64,000 nucleotides of DNA from Bufo bufo (GCF_905171765.1 NC_053390.1:578238471-578302470), one strand, 5' to 3'; counted from the first letter of the stretch, positions 43,771-55,112 are shown. Translations and numbers: made by a program. Notes: generated by a model not told the origin, from the letters alone.

Positions 43771-44334
43771 TAGGAGTTCAAAACTTCTTCTTTGCTTTGG
43801 TAAGTGACTTGAGGAAGTACGTTGTAAACATCATGGTCTTACGAGCACCATTAAAGGCAACTACATGATTCCTGCAAGACGGGTTCAGTGCACACTCTTT
43901 CTCTATGTACTCTTTCTGGCTTAGGTACTCGGTACTGGTGAGAGCAGGATGGCAGGTAAGTGTTCTTATTGCTGCAGTACAATTGTCTTTATAGGAACAC
44001 TGTGTAGGTACATTTTTTCTTATGACTAAAATGAAAAATCCAGAATTAGATAGCACTGTCCAGATATAACCACTGTCAGCTCTAAGTACTGTAGGCTTTA
44101 TGTGAAGAGCACCATCTAACTATTGCACATAGTATAGGAACGTTTGTCATATATGTTTTGTACATACACATATGTGTATTATCTATGTTTTTTTACACTT
44201 TTTAATATTTCCCCTAGGGAACTATAACAAGCAATTAGAGATGAGCGAATTTCATATTTTGAAATTCGTTCACGCTTCTTTGGTGGTAGAAGCAGAATTG
44301 CATTATGGATCCCGTTACCACAGACTCCAATACA
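43771..44334. other. Stretch with a TAGAGATGAGC family start near 44237
   Basis: TTAGAGATGAGCGAATTTCA near 44237 marks the start of another copy; it is truncated by the MITE beginning 44338. No gene seen. Confidence 0.4.
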
Positions 44335-44337
44335 TTA

Positions 44338-44893
44338 GCATTTTACAAGAGCGAGTCCATTGCGGGAATCGTGCTTCGTGTATCCTCTGTTCTGGACTTG
44401 CAGGAGTGCACAGCATTAGGGCTCATTCACACGACCGTGGTTTGGTTCACTTCAATGGGGCCGCAAAAGATGCGGACAGCACTACGTTGCTCCGTTCCGT
44501 GGCCCCGCAAAAATGATAAAGCATGTCCTATCCTTTTCCATTTTGCGAACAAGAATAGGCATTTCTATAATGGGCCGTCGGTTCTGCTCTGCAAATTGCG
44601 ATAGGCATCCGTGTTTTGCGGATCCGCAATTTGCGGACCGCAAAACACGGCACAGTCGTGTGAATGAGCCCTTATACTAATTTATAATGCTATGTGCCAC
44701 TGCTTGAACTTATTGCTACAGGATCATAGTAACATAAAGCTGTCAGTATGATCCTGTAGCAATAAGGTCATGCAGAGTCACATAGCATTATAAATCAGTA
44801 TAATGCCGTATGCTCCTGCAAGTCCAGAGCGGAGGATTGCACTCACACACGGAGCGTGATTCCCGCAATGGACTCGCTGGTGTCAAACAGCCC
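44338..44893. mobile_element. Fold-back MITE (TTA TSD) containing another MITE
   Basis: The left arm GAGCGAGTCCATTGCGGGAAT pairs with the right arm ATTCCCGCAATGGACTCGCT, and CTGGACTTGCAGGAG with CTCCTGCAAGTCCAG. TTA flanks at 44335-44337 and 44894-44896. A central hairpin TACAGGATCATA...ATGATCCTGTA sits in the middle. The left arm is cut by the MITE 44419-44671. Confidence 0.85.
44419..44671. mobile_element. 253-bp Harbinger-like MITE, nested
   Basis: Left GGGCTCATTCACACGACCGTG and right CAGTCGTGTGAATGAGCCC are inverted, with TTA at 44416-44418 and 44672-44674. The interior has GCGGATCCGC and GCAAAACACGG words. It lies inside the fold-back MITE 44338-44893. Confidence 0.92.
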
Positions 44894-44896
44894 TTA

Positions 44897-45360
44897 GAAT
44901 TACATTAAGTTTCTATGGAGCCCTGCCACAGGCAGGTTCTCCTTAGGAACTAATATGCAGCAGCCTTGTACCACTCTTTACTACAGAGGCTGCTGGTACA
45001 CGGCTGGAAGTGTGTGCTCCTGGTCTGTAACCTCCCAGATTCAGTGGTCACATTTGACCACGACATCTGAGGGGTTAAATGTATGTGATCGACATTATTG
45101 TCGATTGCATACATTAGTCTTGGGTGCCTGTTTTTTTTATTTTTATAGATATTGAAAGGTTCAGGGATGAACTGTGGCCAACGAAAATTGTTGAGACTCA
45201 AACTGTGGGTTACAACATATCAATGTGGACTGCTAATGTACAGTACAGGAGCTTAGCAAGGGGTGTAGGCGGGGCATATGCCCCCGGTGCAGAGGATTGA
45301 GGGGGCCTCTTTATGCCTTCTTTGGCACTCAAACATTAGTACTTTGCCCCTGCTATCCCA
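44897..45360. other. Intergenic stretch leading to the 147-bp array
   Basis: No gene seen. CAGGAGCTTAGCAAGGGG near 45246 and a run of CCCCCGG suggest a degraded repeat end. Confidence 0.35.
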
Positions 45361-46625
45361 GTGTTATCTGTGGTGTTACCTAGGACTTCCTCAGGTGATT
45401 TCTACTATGTTATCTGTACTGAGAGGACTGTGACTGTGTTATCTGTGGTGTTACATAGGACTGCAGGTGACATCTACTACATTATCTGTACTCAGAGAGT
45501 TATCCATGTGTTATCTGTGGTGTTACCTAGGACTTCCTCAGGTGATTTCTACTATGTTATCTGTACTGAGAGGACTGTGACTGTGTTATCTGTGGTGTTA
45601 CATAGGACTGCAGGTGACATCTACTACATTATCTGTACTCAGAGAGTTATCCATGTGTTATCTGTGGTGTTACCTAGGACTTCCTCAGGTGATTTCTACT
45701 ATGTTATCTGTACTGAGAGGACTGTGACTGTGTTATCTGTGGTGTTACATAGGACTGCAGGTGACATCTACTACATTATCTGTACTCAGAGAGTTATCCA
45801 TGTGTTATCTGTGGTGTTACACAGGACTGCAGGTGATGTCTACTACATTATCTGTACTCAGAGAGTTATCGATGTGTTAACTGTGGTTTTACAGGACTCC
45901 AGGTAACAGTGTCATTACCTGTACAGGGAATGATAACTGTGGCTTTACGAGTTATCTGGGGTGTTACATAGGACTTCCACAGGTGACTTCTCTGCATTAT
46001 CTATATTCAGAGAGCTGTTACTGTGTTATCTGTGGTGTTACATAGAACTGCAAGTGATGTCTACTAAATTATCTGTACTCAGGGAGCTGTTACTGTGTTA
46101 TCTGTGGTGTTACATAGGACTGCAGGTGATGTCTGCTACATTATCTGTACTCAAATAATTATCCCTGTATTATCTGTGGTGTTACATAGGACTGAAGATG
46201 ATGCCTACTACATTATCTGTACTCAGAGAGTTATCCATGTGTTAACTGTGGTTTTACAGGACTCCAGGTAACAGTGTCATTACCTGTACAGGGAATGATA
46301 ACTGTGGCTTTACATAGGACTGCAGGTGATATCTACTGCATTAGCTGTGCTCAAAGAGTTAGGCAAGGGCTACACAGCGAAACTGGTCACAGCCAGGATC
46401 TCTGAGCAGCAGTGATCCCATAGAAATGAATGGGATCGCCACTGCAGTCGAAAAAAACCCAACATGGCTGGATTTCTTGCGACTGCCGCGGCCATCCATT
46501 TATTTCTATGGGATCACCACTGCTCAGCGATCTTGTCTGCGACAGGTGTCACGCGACCAGTGTTGCCATGTAGCAATAGGCTTATCCCTGTGTTTTCTGT
46601 GGTGTTACAGGACTGCAGGTAACAA
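45361..46625. repeat. 147-bp tandem array with two sub-units
   Basis: GTGTTATCTGTGGTGTTACC starts copies at 45361, 45508 and 45655, a period of 147 bp made of two related halves of about 73 bp (CTAGGACTTCCTCAGG and ATAGGACTGCAGGTG types). Degenerate half-units continue to 46340, and after the MITE at 46362-46581 to about 46622. Because 147 is a multiple of three, a 181-codon ORF (45361-45906) runs through the array. It is a by-product, not a gene. Confidence 0.9.
46362..46581. mobile_element. 220-bp MITE (TTA TSD) in the tandem array
   Basis: GGCAAGGGCTACACAGCG...CATGTAGCAATAGGC is flanked by TTA (46359-46361 and 46582-46584). Inner arms include GATCCCATAGAAATGAATGG and TTTATTTCTATGGGATC. 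Confidence 0.8.
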
Positions 46626-47700
46626 CAGTGGCGTGCCTAGGGTGTTTGGCACCCAGGGCCGATCCTTTCTCTGGCACCCCCTCACAGTAGTATTGCCCTC
46701 ATTGTACAAACTTCACAGTAGTTTTGTACAGATGTGTGCCCCCTCACAGTAGTTATGCCCACATTGTGCCCTCTCAGTTCTTATGCCAACATTGTGCCCC
46801 CCTCATAGTAGTTATGCCCTCTCTGTGCCCCTTTCACAGTTGTAATGCCCTATTTGTGCCCCCTTCACAGTAATAATCCCCATTGTGCCCCCTTCACAGT
46901 AATAATCCCCATTGTGCCCCCTTCATAGTAATAATCCCCATTGTGCCCCTTTATAGTAATATTGCCCACTGTGCCCCTTCATAGTAATAATGCCCATTGT
47001 GCCTCTTCACAGTAATAATGTCCATTGTGCCCCTTTAATAGTAGTAATGCCCACTGTGCTAGTAATGCTCTGTGTGCCCCCTCCATAGTAGAAATCCTCA
47101 TTGTGCCCCCTTCACAGTAATAATGCCCACTGTGCCCCCTTCACAGTAATAATGCCCACTGTGCCTTCTTCATAGTAATAATGCCCATTGTGCCCCTTCA
47201 CAGTAATAATGCCCATTGTGCTCCTTTAATAGTAGTAATGCCCACTGTGCTAGTAATGCACTCTATGCCCCCTCCATAGTAGAAATCCCCACTGTGCCCC
47301 CTTCACAGAAATCATGCCCACTGTGCCCCCATCACAGTAATAATGCCCTCTGTGCCCCCTTCATTGTAGTAATGCCCTCTGGCTCTGTGCCCCCTCCATA
47401 GTAGAAATGCCCATAGTGCCCCTTCACATTAGTTTTGCCTTCTGTGCCCGCTCCATAGTATTAATGCCCTCTGTGCCCCCTCATAATAATAAAGTCCTCT
47501 GTTCTCCCTCCATAGTAATAAAGTCCTCTGTGCCCCCTCCATGGTAATAAAGTCTTCTGTGCTCCCTCCATAGTAATAAAGTCCTCCGTGCCCCCTCCAT
47601 ATTAATAAAGTCCTCTTTGCCCCCTCTATAGTAATAAAGCCCTCTGTGCCCCCTCATTTTTAAAAAACAAAACAAAAAAACACAGTAACTACTCACCTTG
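46626..47700. mobile_element. Probable hAT-type element with minisatellite, left end only
   Basis: CAGTGGCGTGCCTAGGGTG at about 46628 resembles the termini of non-autonomous hAT elements. From about 46690 to 47650 it holds a minisatellite of CACAGTAATAATGCCCACTGT-like units of about 24-36 bp. The right terminus and TSD were not identified. The ORFs at 47216 and 47481 are repeat artefacts. Confidence 0.6.
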
Positions 47701-47944
47701 TCCCGTTCCTGAAGCTCACATACCTCTCTTCCATGCAGGCACAGATTGCTCTGCAGCACTGTGTGGGCGGAGCTTATGCAGATTTCTGGGCTGCAGGCTC
47801 CGCCCACACAAGCCGGCAGCGCGATCTGGGCCTGCAGGCTGAATGGTGGAGCGGGGAGAAGTCTTCCTGCTTCACCATTCTGTGTGCCACCAGCCTGAAG
47901 GAAGGGAGGAGCGCTGGGAGCAGAGCAGTGAGTGACAGGACCGC

Positions 47945-48448
47945 CGTGCTTTCCAGACTATTCCATGGGACCCATTCGGTTGAGGCTATCCAGGAGCCCT
48001 GGCGCCTTATGAACTATTTTAAGGACGCTGTGTGGCTTGACAGGAGACGCCTAGTGATGAACTGGGAGAGGATGTCCGTCCAGGACTGCCGCATCATGGA
48101 CGGTCCGGATGTCGACGAAGAAGAGGATTAATACCCCTCTCCTTCTATCCTCTCCCCGCATTGTGTCTGTCTTTCAATAAAGCTTCGGGCCTGTGACTCT
48201 CCTCCCATTTCCCACTCCCCCACCCCCTTCCCCTAACACTTGTCTGATGCCTATTGATTGATGTGTGATGTTAAAATATTAATGTGGTGCTGTGTGTGGT
48301 GTATGGCACAGGATCTGTGTCTGCGCTGTGCTCTACACCCATGCACAAATAGTTTTCCGTGTATTTATTGTACTGTGTTTCAGCCTGCTCTGCGCCGCAG
48401 TATAATGTATGTTTTGTATTGATGACTGATCGCTATTTTCAATCAAAA
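47945..48448 (+). pseudogene. Probable retro-inserted cDNA of unknown gene
   Basis: A 504-bp insert is flanked by an 18-bp direct duplication AGTGAGTGACAGGACCGC (47927-47944 and 48449-48466), and it ends CAATCAAAA like a short A tail. This is the mark of LINE-type target-primed insertion. The frame ending at 48129-48131 reads through the left flank and gives within the insert about 62 residues, including NYFKDAVWLDRRRLVMNWER and an acidic C-terminus GPDVDEEED. AATAAA follows at 48175. I do not recognise the protein. The ORF start at 47733 lies outside the insert in repeat DNA, so only the C-terminal part can be cDNA. It could instead be an unknown SINE-like repeat. Confidence 0.6.
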
Positions 48449-48617
48449 AGTGAGTGACAGGACCGCAGCTCCCGACATAATTGACAAATATGGTATTTCG
48501 CATGTTGCCTCATGAAAGTGGGTGATGACCAGAGAATGTGTGTATTGTACAGTACCTACAGCTAGAAGCACTGTAAGCCATTAGATATTTGGCAGAGACA
48601 ATATCTGCCTGAAGTGT

Positions 48618-48792
48618 GTATGTTTTCTCCGTGTTTGCGTGGGTTTCCTCCGGGTACTTCGGTTTCCTTCCACACTCTGAAGACATACTGATAGGGAACT
48701 TAGATTGTGAGCCCCATTGGGGTCAGCTTAATGCTAATGTCTGCAAAGCGCTGCGGATATAGTAGCGCTATATAAGTGAGTATAATAAATAA
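48618..48792 (+). mobile_element. LINE L2-like 3-prime end
   Basis: CGTGGGTTTCCTCCGGGTAC, GGTTTCCTTCCACACTC, AGATTGTGAGCCCCATTGGG and AGCGCTATATAAGTGAG occur in the order typical of vertebrate L2-clade 3-prime ends. It ends with a TATAATAAATAA tail. It is a 5-prime-truncated copy. Confidence 0.8.
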
Positions 48793-48962
48793 CACTCTTG
48801 TCTGTGGCCTGGAGCAAGGCGTTTATACTTGAGTGAATTTAGATGTTGTAGAAAGTCAGTGCTGAATCTACTGTAGAACAAATCTACAACGCAAGCATTT
48901 TATAAAACCCCATTTACACACTTTTGGGGCATGTAATTAAAATGGAAGAAAAAAATTATTAA

Positions 48963-49183
48963 AGAGGTTGTCCCATTACAAGCACGTATCCCCTACCCAC
49001 AGTGTCTCATAGGCAGGCATCAAATTGACGGGTCGTTTGAATGAAGTGGTGGTCACACTCCACTATCTCCGGCAGTCCCCTAGAGTTCATTGTAGCGGTA
49101 TTCAAATGGGGGAACACAGGGCCCCTGTTCTCGTGATTGAACGGTCAGACCCCTGACAAATGTTTTTTAATGGTACAACCAGT
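48963..49183. mobile_element. 221-bp TTAA-target MITE
   Basis: AGAGGTTGTCCCATTA at left and TAATGGTACAACCAGT at right are inverted with mismatches, flanked by TTAA (48959-48962 and 49184-49187). Confidence 0.8.
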
Positions 49184-49187
49184 TTAA

Positions 49188-49646
49188 AGTATTATGGGTG
49201 TCTTGCTCGCAACCACTGGCGAGTTGCGCTGCAACCCTATTCCATTCCATTATGTTTTTACTCTTGTCACGGCCAAAATCACTCGGTATCCCTAGCCTAA
49301 CTGCAAATATCTGTCTGAAGAGTGTTTGGCTGTGGAAAGCCAAGCGATTCAAACTCATAGTAGGGAACATCTTCCTTTTCTGCCATTTGTTAATCTAGAA
49401 AATAATAAATATAATACTGTATTTTGTAAAGCATGAATATAGCTCAATGCAGTTGGTATGACAAGGCACTGGGGCATACCTGTATCTTGCAATGCTTGAC
49501 TGGCAAGTTTTTTTTTACCAAAAGCAGCCAGCACCTAGCACCTTTCCACATGCAAAAGTGCCAGTAAAAAAAGTGCCATAGTAGTGTTTTACATATATCA
49601 AACAGGATGCACCGAGATGATGAATACAGCACAGGCTCCAATAAAG
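49188..49646. other. Intergenic stretch, no feature seen
   Basis: No domain-bearing ORF; no terminal repeats recognised. Confidence 0.4.
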
Positions 49647-49654
49647 GTTATATA

Positions 49655-50055
49655 CATGGGCGGACTGGGAGCTTAAAGAGACCCAATGTTGTAGGCAGGT
49701 CCAAATTGACAGAAGGTGGGCAGCGCAATCAGGCATGGACAACAGAAAGTAGGCGAGTCTACAATACCAAAGTGGTGCACAAAATACGACCCCAGCAAAA
49801 CCAAATACCATAGTGCAGCATAAAATATTGCCACCCCGACTGTAGTATTCAACTATATCACCATACAGAGGATGGCAATACAGTTAAGTTCAGGAGAGAA
49901 AGAACTTGCGGCCTGTTTCATCCGTACATGATGCACATAGAATTAATTAATGTTGAGAACATCAGATCATTATGTATCAAGCTGGAGGCCATGAGGAGAG
50001 CTCGAGTGGCCCCCTGGGAAATTTCCCTGCAGGGTCTATGGCCAGTCCGCCTCTG
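49655..50055. mobile_element. 401-bp non-autonomous hAT element
   Basis: Left CATGGGCGGACTGGG and right GCCAGTCCGCCTCTG are inverted. The 8-bp flanks GTTATATA (49647-49654) and GTAATATA (50056-50063) match at seven positions. No ORF with a domain. Confidence 0.8.
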
Positions 50056-50168
50056 GTAATATACAGTGTTTGGCCCATTGTGCCTTTAAACCCCTGCATA
50101 TACTGTAGTTCTGCATCGGAAGCCTATGTACCCTTGAAGTAAGTGCCCAGTCTGGGAGATTAGTATTT

Positions 50169-50756
50169 AGAGATGGGCAAAGTATTAAAAAATTCGATTT
50201 GGCTGCCTTACTGAAATGTACAAAAAAAAATTCTTCGTGCCGAATTACTTTGTCACGAAGCACATTTCTTTGTAAGTAGTGTTGCAATGACAGAAAGCAG
50301 CGATCGTGCCACCCCCGTCATTGCACCCTTCAGATGCTTTGTTCATACATGATTACAGCATCTGATATTAATATTACAGCGTAAAGTAAAAAAAAAAAAT
50401 TAAAATCATACTTACCTTATCCAACAGGCTCGCAACGGGACGACCGCTGTCATCTTGATTGAAGATCTAGCGCAAAATCTTCCTGTGCCCGTGATGACGT
50501 CATCACGTTGGCCGGCGTGTTGATGTCATACGTCACTGCGCACAGAATTTCATGCAAGATCTTTAATCAAGATGGTGGCAGCCGGCCTGTTGTGAGCAAA
50601 TGGATGAGGTATGATTTTTTAGTTTTTTACTGCCATTCAAGGAAAATCGATTCGCTACCACGAAAGAACAAGGAAATTCGGCTTCGCAGCGAATCAAATT
50701 TTCCCTGAAATTCAGATCGAAGTCTACTTTGTGGACTTCAATTCGCTCAACACTAT
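50169..50756. mobile_element. 588-bp MITE of the TAGAGATGAGC family
   Basis: It starts TAGAGATGGGCAAAG and ends TTCGCTCAACACTA (inverted: TAGTGTTGAGCGAA). The core is a fold-back: CTTACCTTATCCAACAGGCT near 50411 pairs with GCCTGTTGTGAGCAAATGGAT near 50585. A TGACGTCA lies at 50495-50502 between the arms. Confidence 0.75.
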
Positions 50757-51398
50757 TAGTATTACTTTGAGACATCAAACAAAAGGCACATACTGTACAT
50801 GTCTGAAATCACAGAAGTTTAGAAATCATCCGCTGGTCTTTAAGGTCTTATGTAAAAATTACTCCCTCCCCTTGTTAAAAAAATAATCTTGGTGGCACAA
50901 AAAAAAAAAAAAAGTGCTCTGATAAAGAAGTCACAGAAATGGATGGTTGTAATTCCTGATGACAGTAAATATTTCCAAATTTGCATTGCCATTTATTGGT
51001 AATTTATAGACATGATCTGAAATATGCAAATTCGTTTTTCCCCAAAATATTCCCTCAGAGAAACACTCATTTACATAGCAATCGCTTGTGGCCGAGTATA
51101 AAATAAATAGTGTCTTTGTTCTGTATCTTCTTTATTATTAAATGGTTTTCATGGGTTACGTTTTTGCAGTCAGTACTGAAAAAAAGAAATTCTGATAAAA
51201 ACACCCTTTGCAGGCTTGTTCTGCTGATGTGAGTCAACTAACAACATCCCATGAGAGGAAGTTTTTTCTAACACATCTACCACATTACTTTATTCAAAGC
51301 CCTAAAATGAAAAATTTGCATATTGACCACTGATGTGTGAAATGTCTGTCACTTGACTCCTCTCTGTACAATAACATCTATATAGAGCTGCACCATTT
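50757..51398. other. AT-rich stretch, no feature seen
   Basis: Contains A-rich runs (near 50881 and 50900). No gene recognised. Confidence 0.4.
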
Positions 51399-52151
51399 GT
51401 CACGAACCAGCGAGTGTGAATCGGCTGTGCAACATGTCTAACCTCCTCTAAGGGCGTTGTCTAAGTGAACGCCTCAATCTTCACAGTACCCCTGATGGTG
51501 GGGATAGACTTTCCCGAAGGGGAACACCAGGTCGCTACATCTTGAGGAGGATAGGCACCCGAGGCAGCTGGTCCAGGTGGACCAGGAGGTACCTGAGAAA
51601 GGTACCAGAGGTACAGTGCAGGACTGAAGGATAAGGCAGAGGCGAAGTCAGAAAGGCAAAAGGTCAGGGCAGGCTGCATAGGTGCAGGTCAGGCAATCCT
51701 GTTCAGCAACAGGAGAGTCAAGGCAAGCGGTCAGGGATCAAACGGGTAGCAGAATCCAGGAACACAAGTACGAGTCAAGAACACAAAACCACAAGCGAAT
51801 ATCAGGAACGTTAGCAGGACACAAGGACCTTAACACTGAGGCATCTGGGAAGGGGGCTGAACCACTTATATATGTGCAAGAGGGCTAGGATTGGTCAGCG
51901 AGGTCACATGACCTAATCCATAAAGCCCAAGAAGTGCTGCAGGAAGTGCTGCAGGAAACAAGCAGCAAGCATGCTGTGGCTAGGGCTGAGAAAAAACTGT
52001 GGAGAGGATCCCAGAACAACAGTACCTACACAGACAAAGCCCAGCACTGCAGCAGTGAATGAGAAGCACTGGCTGCAGATCACCGCTGAACACAGTGCCC
52101 GGGACCGCGGCAGTAAGCAGGGGAACAGCGGAGCACAGCACCACATAGAGC
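51399..52151 (-). mobile_element. LTR-like fragment, reverse orientation
   Basis: TGTCACGAACCAGCG at 51399 would be the 3-prime end of an LTR on the minus strand. Phrases of the type GGATCAAACGGGTAGCAGAATC and a TTATATATG box near 51869 resemble the solo LTR at 33277-33747. The other end is missing, possibly replaced at the boundary with the LTR at 52152. Confidence 0.5.
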
Positions 52152-53267
52152 TGTCACGGCCTTTGCTGTGTGCGCCTCGACACTGGTGCCATGCTTGCGG
52201 TTTCCGGTGGCAACGTGTTGCTGTTGTGGCATGTGGTGGCAGTGTCTCGGCTTTGGCTGTGTGCGCCATGACATGGCTGCCACGCATGCTGTTGCCGGTG
52301 GCAACAGGTTGTGTGTTGGCTTGTGTGTGTGCACTTCCCCTTTAAGTTGTAGCCTTCCCCTATCTGGTGCTGTAAGCTTTAACTCCCTGACTGGGTGTGG
52401 TCACTTGGGTTTTATCTCCTGTAGCTTCCTGGCTGGAGTCAGTTGTACTTGAGCTGTTGTTGGTGCTCGAGCTCTGCTCCAGTCCAGGGTGTTCTACCTG
52501 CCCAGTCCATGAGGGCCACCTTGCAGGACATCGATGTCATCTGCGATGTCATTCCTTTGTCTCCCCTTTATCCTCTATGTACCCAACCTCACTTCTTGTA
52601 TGTTTGGTGTGGGTTTAGGTTTAGGGTTTGTTGTACGTCTTGTTTCTTGTTACATGTCTGGGCTGTTGTTAGTGTTTGTCCCTGCATGTGTGCAAGACGT
52701 TTTCCCTGTGCGTGTTGTACCTCTGAAAGGGGGCTGGTTTCCCGGAGCGGTGAACCATAAGCCTGTATGCAGCGCTGTTTGGGGCTGCCATGCACTGTGT
52801 GAGGATGGGGGGCTCTAGCAGAGTTGGTATGCTGGATTCCTGTGTCAGTTGTTTGTACTGTGACCTGCTGTGTGTTCGGGCTCCTGTACTGATGCACAGG
52901 TTCTAGTTGTGGAGGCTTCGGCAGGTAAGCGAGTTGTCTTGTTGTTCTTACCTTCTGATCCTCTTGCTGCATATGGTCTTTCCCTGCTGCTAGGCCATTT
53001 GAGACTCTTGTTCATCCGTGTCTGGGAAGAACCAGTCGTCTCTCCCCTGCTTTTATGTGAGGGATTATCAGGGCGACTCAGGGCCATAGGTATCCTGGTA
53101 TGAGCCGTCATACCATCCAGGTCCGCTCATACGGTGAGGAGTTAGGGTGAGGATTAGGGACACTTTAGGAGGTGACCTGCTCCCTAATTCCAGCGTCCTG
53201 GCCTAGCTGCTTCCCCTTAATACCTGACATTGTACGGTGGGGGTTTTCCCCACTCACCACCGTGACC
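52152..53267. mobile_element. Solo LTR, sister of 15535-16355
   Basis: TGTCACGGCCTTTGCTG...CACCGTGACC is flanked by AGAGC on both sides (52147-52151 and 53268-53272), a perfect 5-bp duplication. It shares the start, the GACTGGGTGTGGTCACTT block, the GGCAGGTAAGCG block and the end with the copy at 15535, but is about 300 bp longer in the middle. No gag or pol frame. Confidence 0.83.
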
Positions 53268-53272
53268 AGAGC

Positions 53273-54616
53273 TATATGAAAAGATGCCCCAGAATTGTTT
53301 TTTCAGGAGGAATGCAAGTAGTTACTAAGCAGACATGTGAGGAAAGATTTTGGTTCCTCTTTAACCCCTTCCCTGCATCCTTTGGATGTCGGGTCTTTAA
53401 ATATGGTGCTGTTCTGGAGCGGATCAAATGCCATAGCTACTGGGTGCCTGCTGTTTCACATAGCATACACCCAGATGTGTAATGTCTGCGATTGGCGGTA
53501 ATGCCAATTGTGGATATTTACCCACTCAGGTGTTGCAGTCAAATGTAACCATGACTTTTCAGGTAGGAACGTGCACTTTTCGGGTAGGAGCTCCTCTCCC
53601 TGGCTGAGATCAGGGCAGGCGTTCCATTGAAGTGATAAGCCAGAACCTGTACTAGGCTTCAAGGCCTATTACTAGTATATATTAATGTAGGCCTGCAGGT
53701 ACCTTGGAACCAAAGCCAAGTTGGGATCCATGTTTTAAATAGTTTTTCAGTTTGAAACATGTTTCAGTTTCAGTATAAAAATACCAAATTTTTTCACCAA
53801 AGTCTCACAAGACTTCAGGAATAGCGCACTTCGCCTCGTTGGAGGCCGTACATTTTAAAGCTGTACGGAGACGGATCTCGGTACAGCATTAAAGCGAAGT
53901 TTTGAGTAAAGTGACTTCGGATCTAGGTTCTGAAGCTCGCTTCGCACATCACTAATAAATGCCTGTCTAAAGTCGAAGTAACTGAATAACAAAGGCATGC
54001 CATGAACTTTATCTGTGTGGAGTTTGTGTCTTTGTTTATATCTATGGAAGGAATTACTTTTTTATGTGATTATTATGAGTATGATTTATCCATAGAATCT
54101 GTAAAACAGGAGAAAAATAACATATGTAACACAAATTATTACAATCTCTTTTTTCCATAAAAGAGGTTCTAAACCTTCCTATAAATAATGGTAGTTATTA
54201 AATAAAAAAGTAATTGTGTGATATAAATCTTATTTTTGTTGTTTGCCATGTTAAGGGTCTATAGAAGCAATAATGGATTAGAGATGAGCAAATCAATTCT
54301 AAGCTAATTGGATTCATTATGAATTTCACAAAAAATCTGTCTGTCAAACAAATTTGAAGGTTTGGCAAATCTTTTCACACGAATAGTGCAAAAACGGGAC
54401 CCAGCGCCATTTTAATATGAATATTGACAGGGAAAACTATGAGGAAGGAAGAAGATGAAGGATCACATGACAGAGGATGGAAGTAGCAAGGGAGGGCTTG
54501 TCCGGATTGGCTCAGAGGCTGACAGACAGCGTAATCAGCCAATCAGGGAAAGGATTCAGGGAGGCCCTTTGCTGAGAACATCATAGAACATCATTCTGTC
54601 TTCAGCTTGAGACTTA
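53273..54616. other. Stretch with repeat fragments, no gene seen
   Basis: GAGGAATGCAAGTAGTTACTAA near 53308 recurs near 62125. GAAGTGACTTCGGA-type sequence near 53890-53950 ends GCACATCACTA. ATTAGAGATGAGCAAATC at 54280 starts another TAGAGATGAGC copy. Confidence 0.45.
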
Positions 54617-55109
54617 GGCCTCTTTCACACAACCGTATGGCTTTTTCAGTGTTTTGCGGGCCGTTTTTTCTGGATCCGTTGTTCCGTTTTTTGTTTCCGT
54701 TGTGTTTCCGTTTTTCTGTTCCGTTTTTCCGTTCCATTTTTCCGTATGGCATATACAGTATATACAGTAATTACATAGAAAAAATTGTGCTGGGCATAAC
54801 ATTTTCAATAGATGGTTACGCAAAAAACGGAACGGATACGGAAGACATACGGATGTATATGTGTTCCGTTTTTTTGGCGGACCCATTGACTTGAATAGAG
54901 CCACGGACCGTGATTTGCGGACAAGAATAGGACAAGACTCAAAATCTAGTGGAACGGAATTGCGGACATACGGAAACGGAATGCTCACGGAGTACATTCC
55001 GTTTTTTTTGCGGACCCATTGAAAAGAATGGTTATGTATACAGACCGTATACGGAACGCAATAAACGGCCCGTATACGGAACGCAAAAAACGTTCATATG
55101 AACGAGCCC
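54617..55109. mobile_element. 493-bp Harbinger-like MITE (TTA TSD)
   Basis: Left GGCCTCTTTCACACAACCGT and right ACGTTCATATGAACGAGCCC, with TTA at 54614-54616 and 55110-55112. The interior repeats TTCCGTTTTT and ACGGAAC words. The ORFs on both strands that read FRFLFPLCFRF-like peptides are artefacts of that composition. Confidence 0.85.
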
Positions 55110-55112
55110 TTA

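Noticed and set aside
45361..45906. 181-residue ORF as a gene
   Set aside because: It is the translation of a 147-bp tandem repeat with no start context, domain or UTR signals.
47733..48131. Whole 132-codon ORF as an intact gene
   Set aside because: Its first 70 codons lie in repeat DNA left of the 18-bp duplication, so only the C-terminal part can come from a cDNA.
51399..53272. A full LTR retrotransposon between the two TGTCACG sites
   Set aside because: The two LTR-like parts are in different families and orientations, and no gag-pol lies between them.
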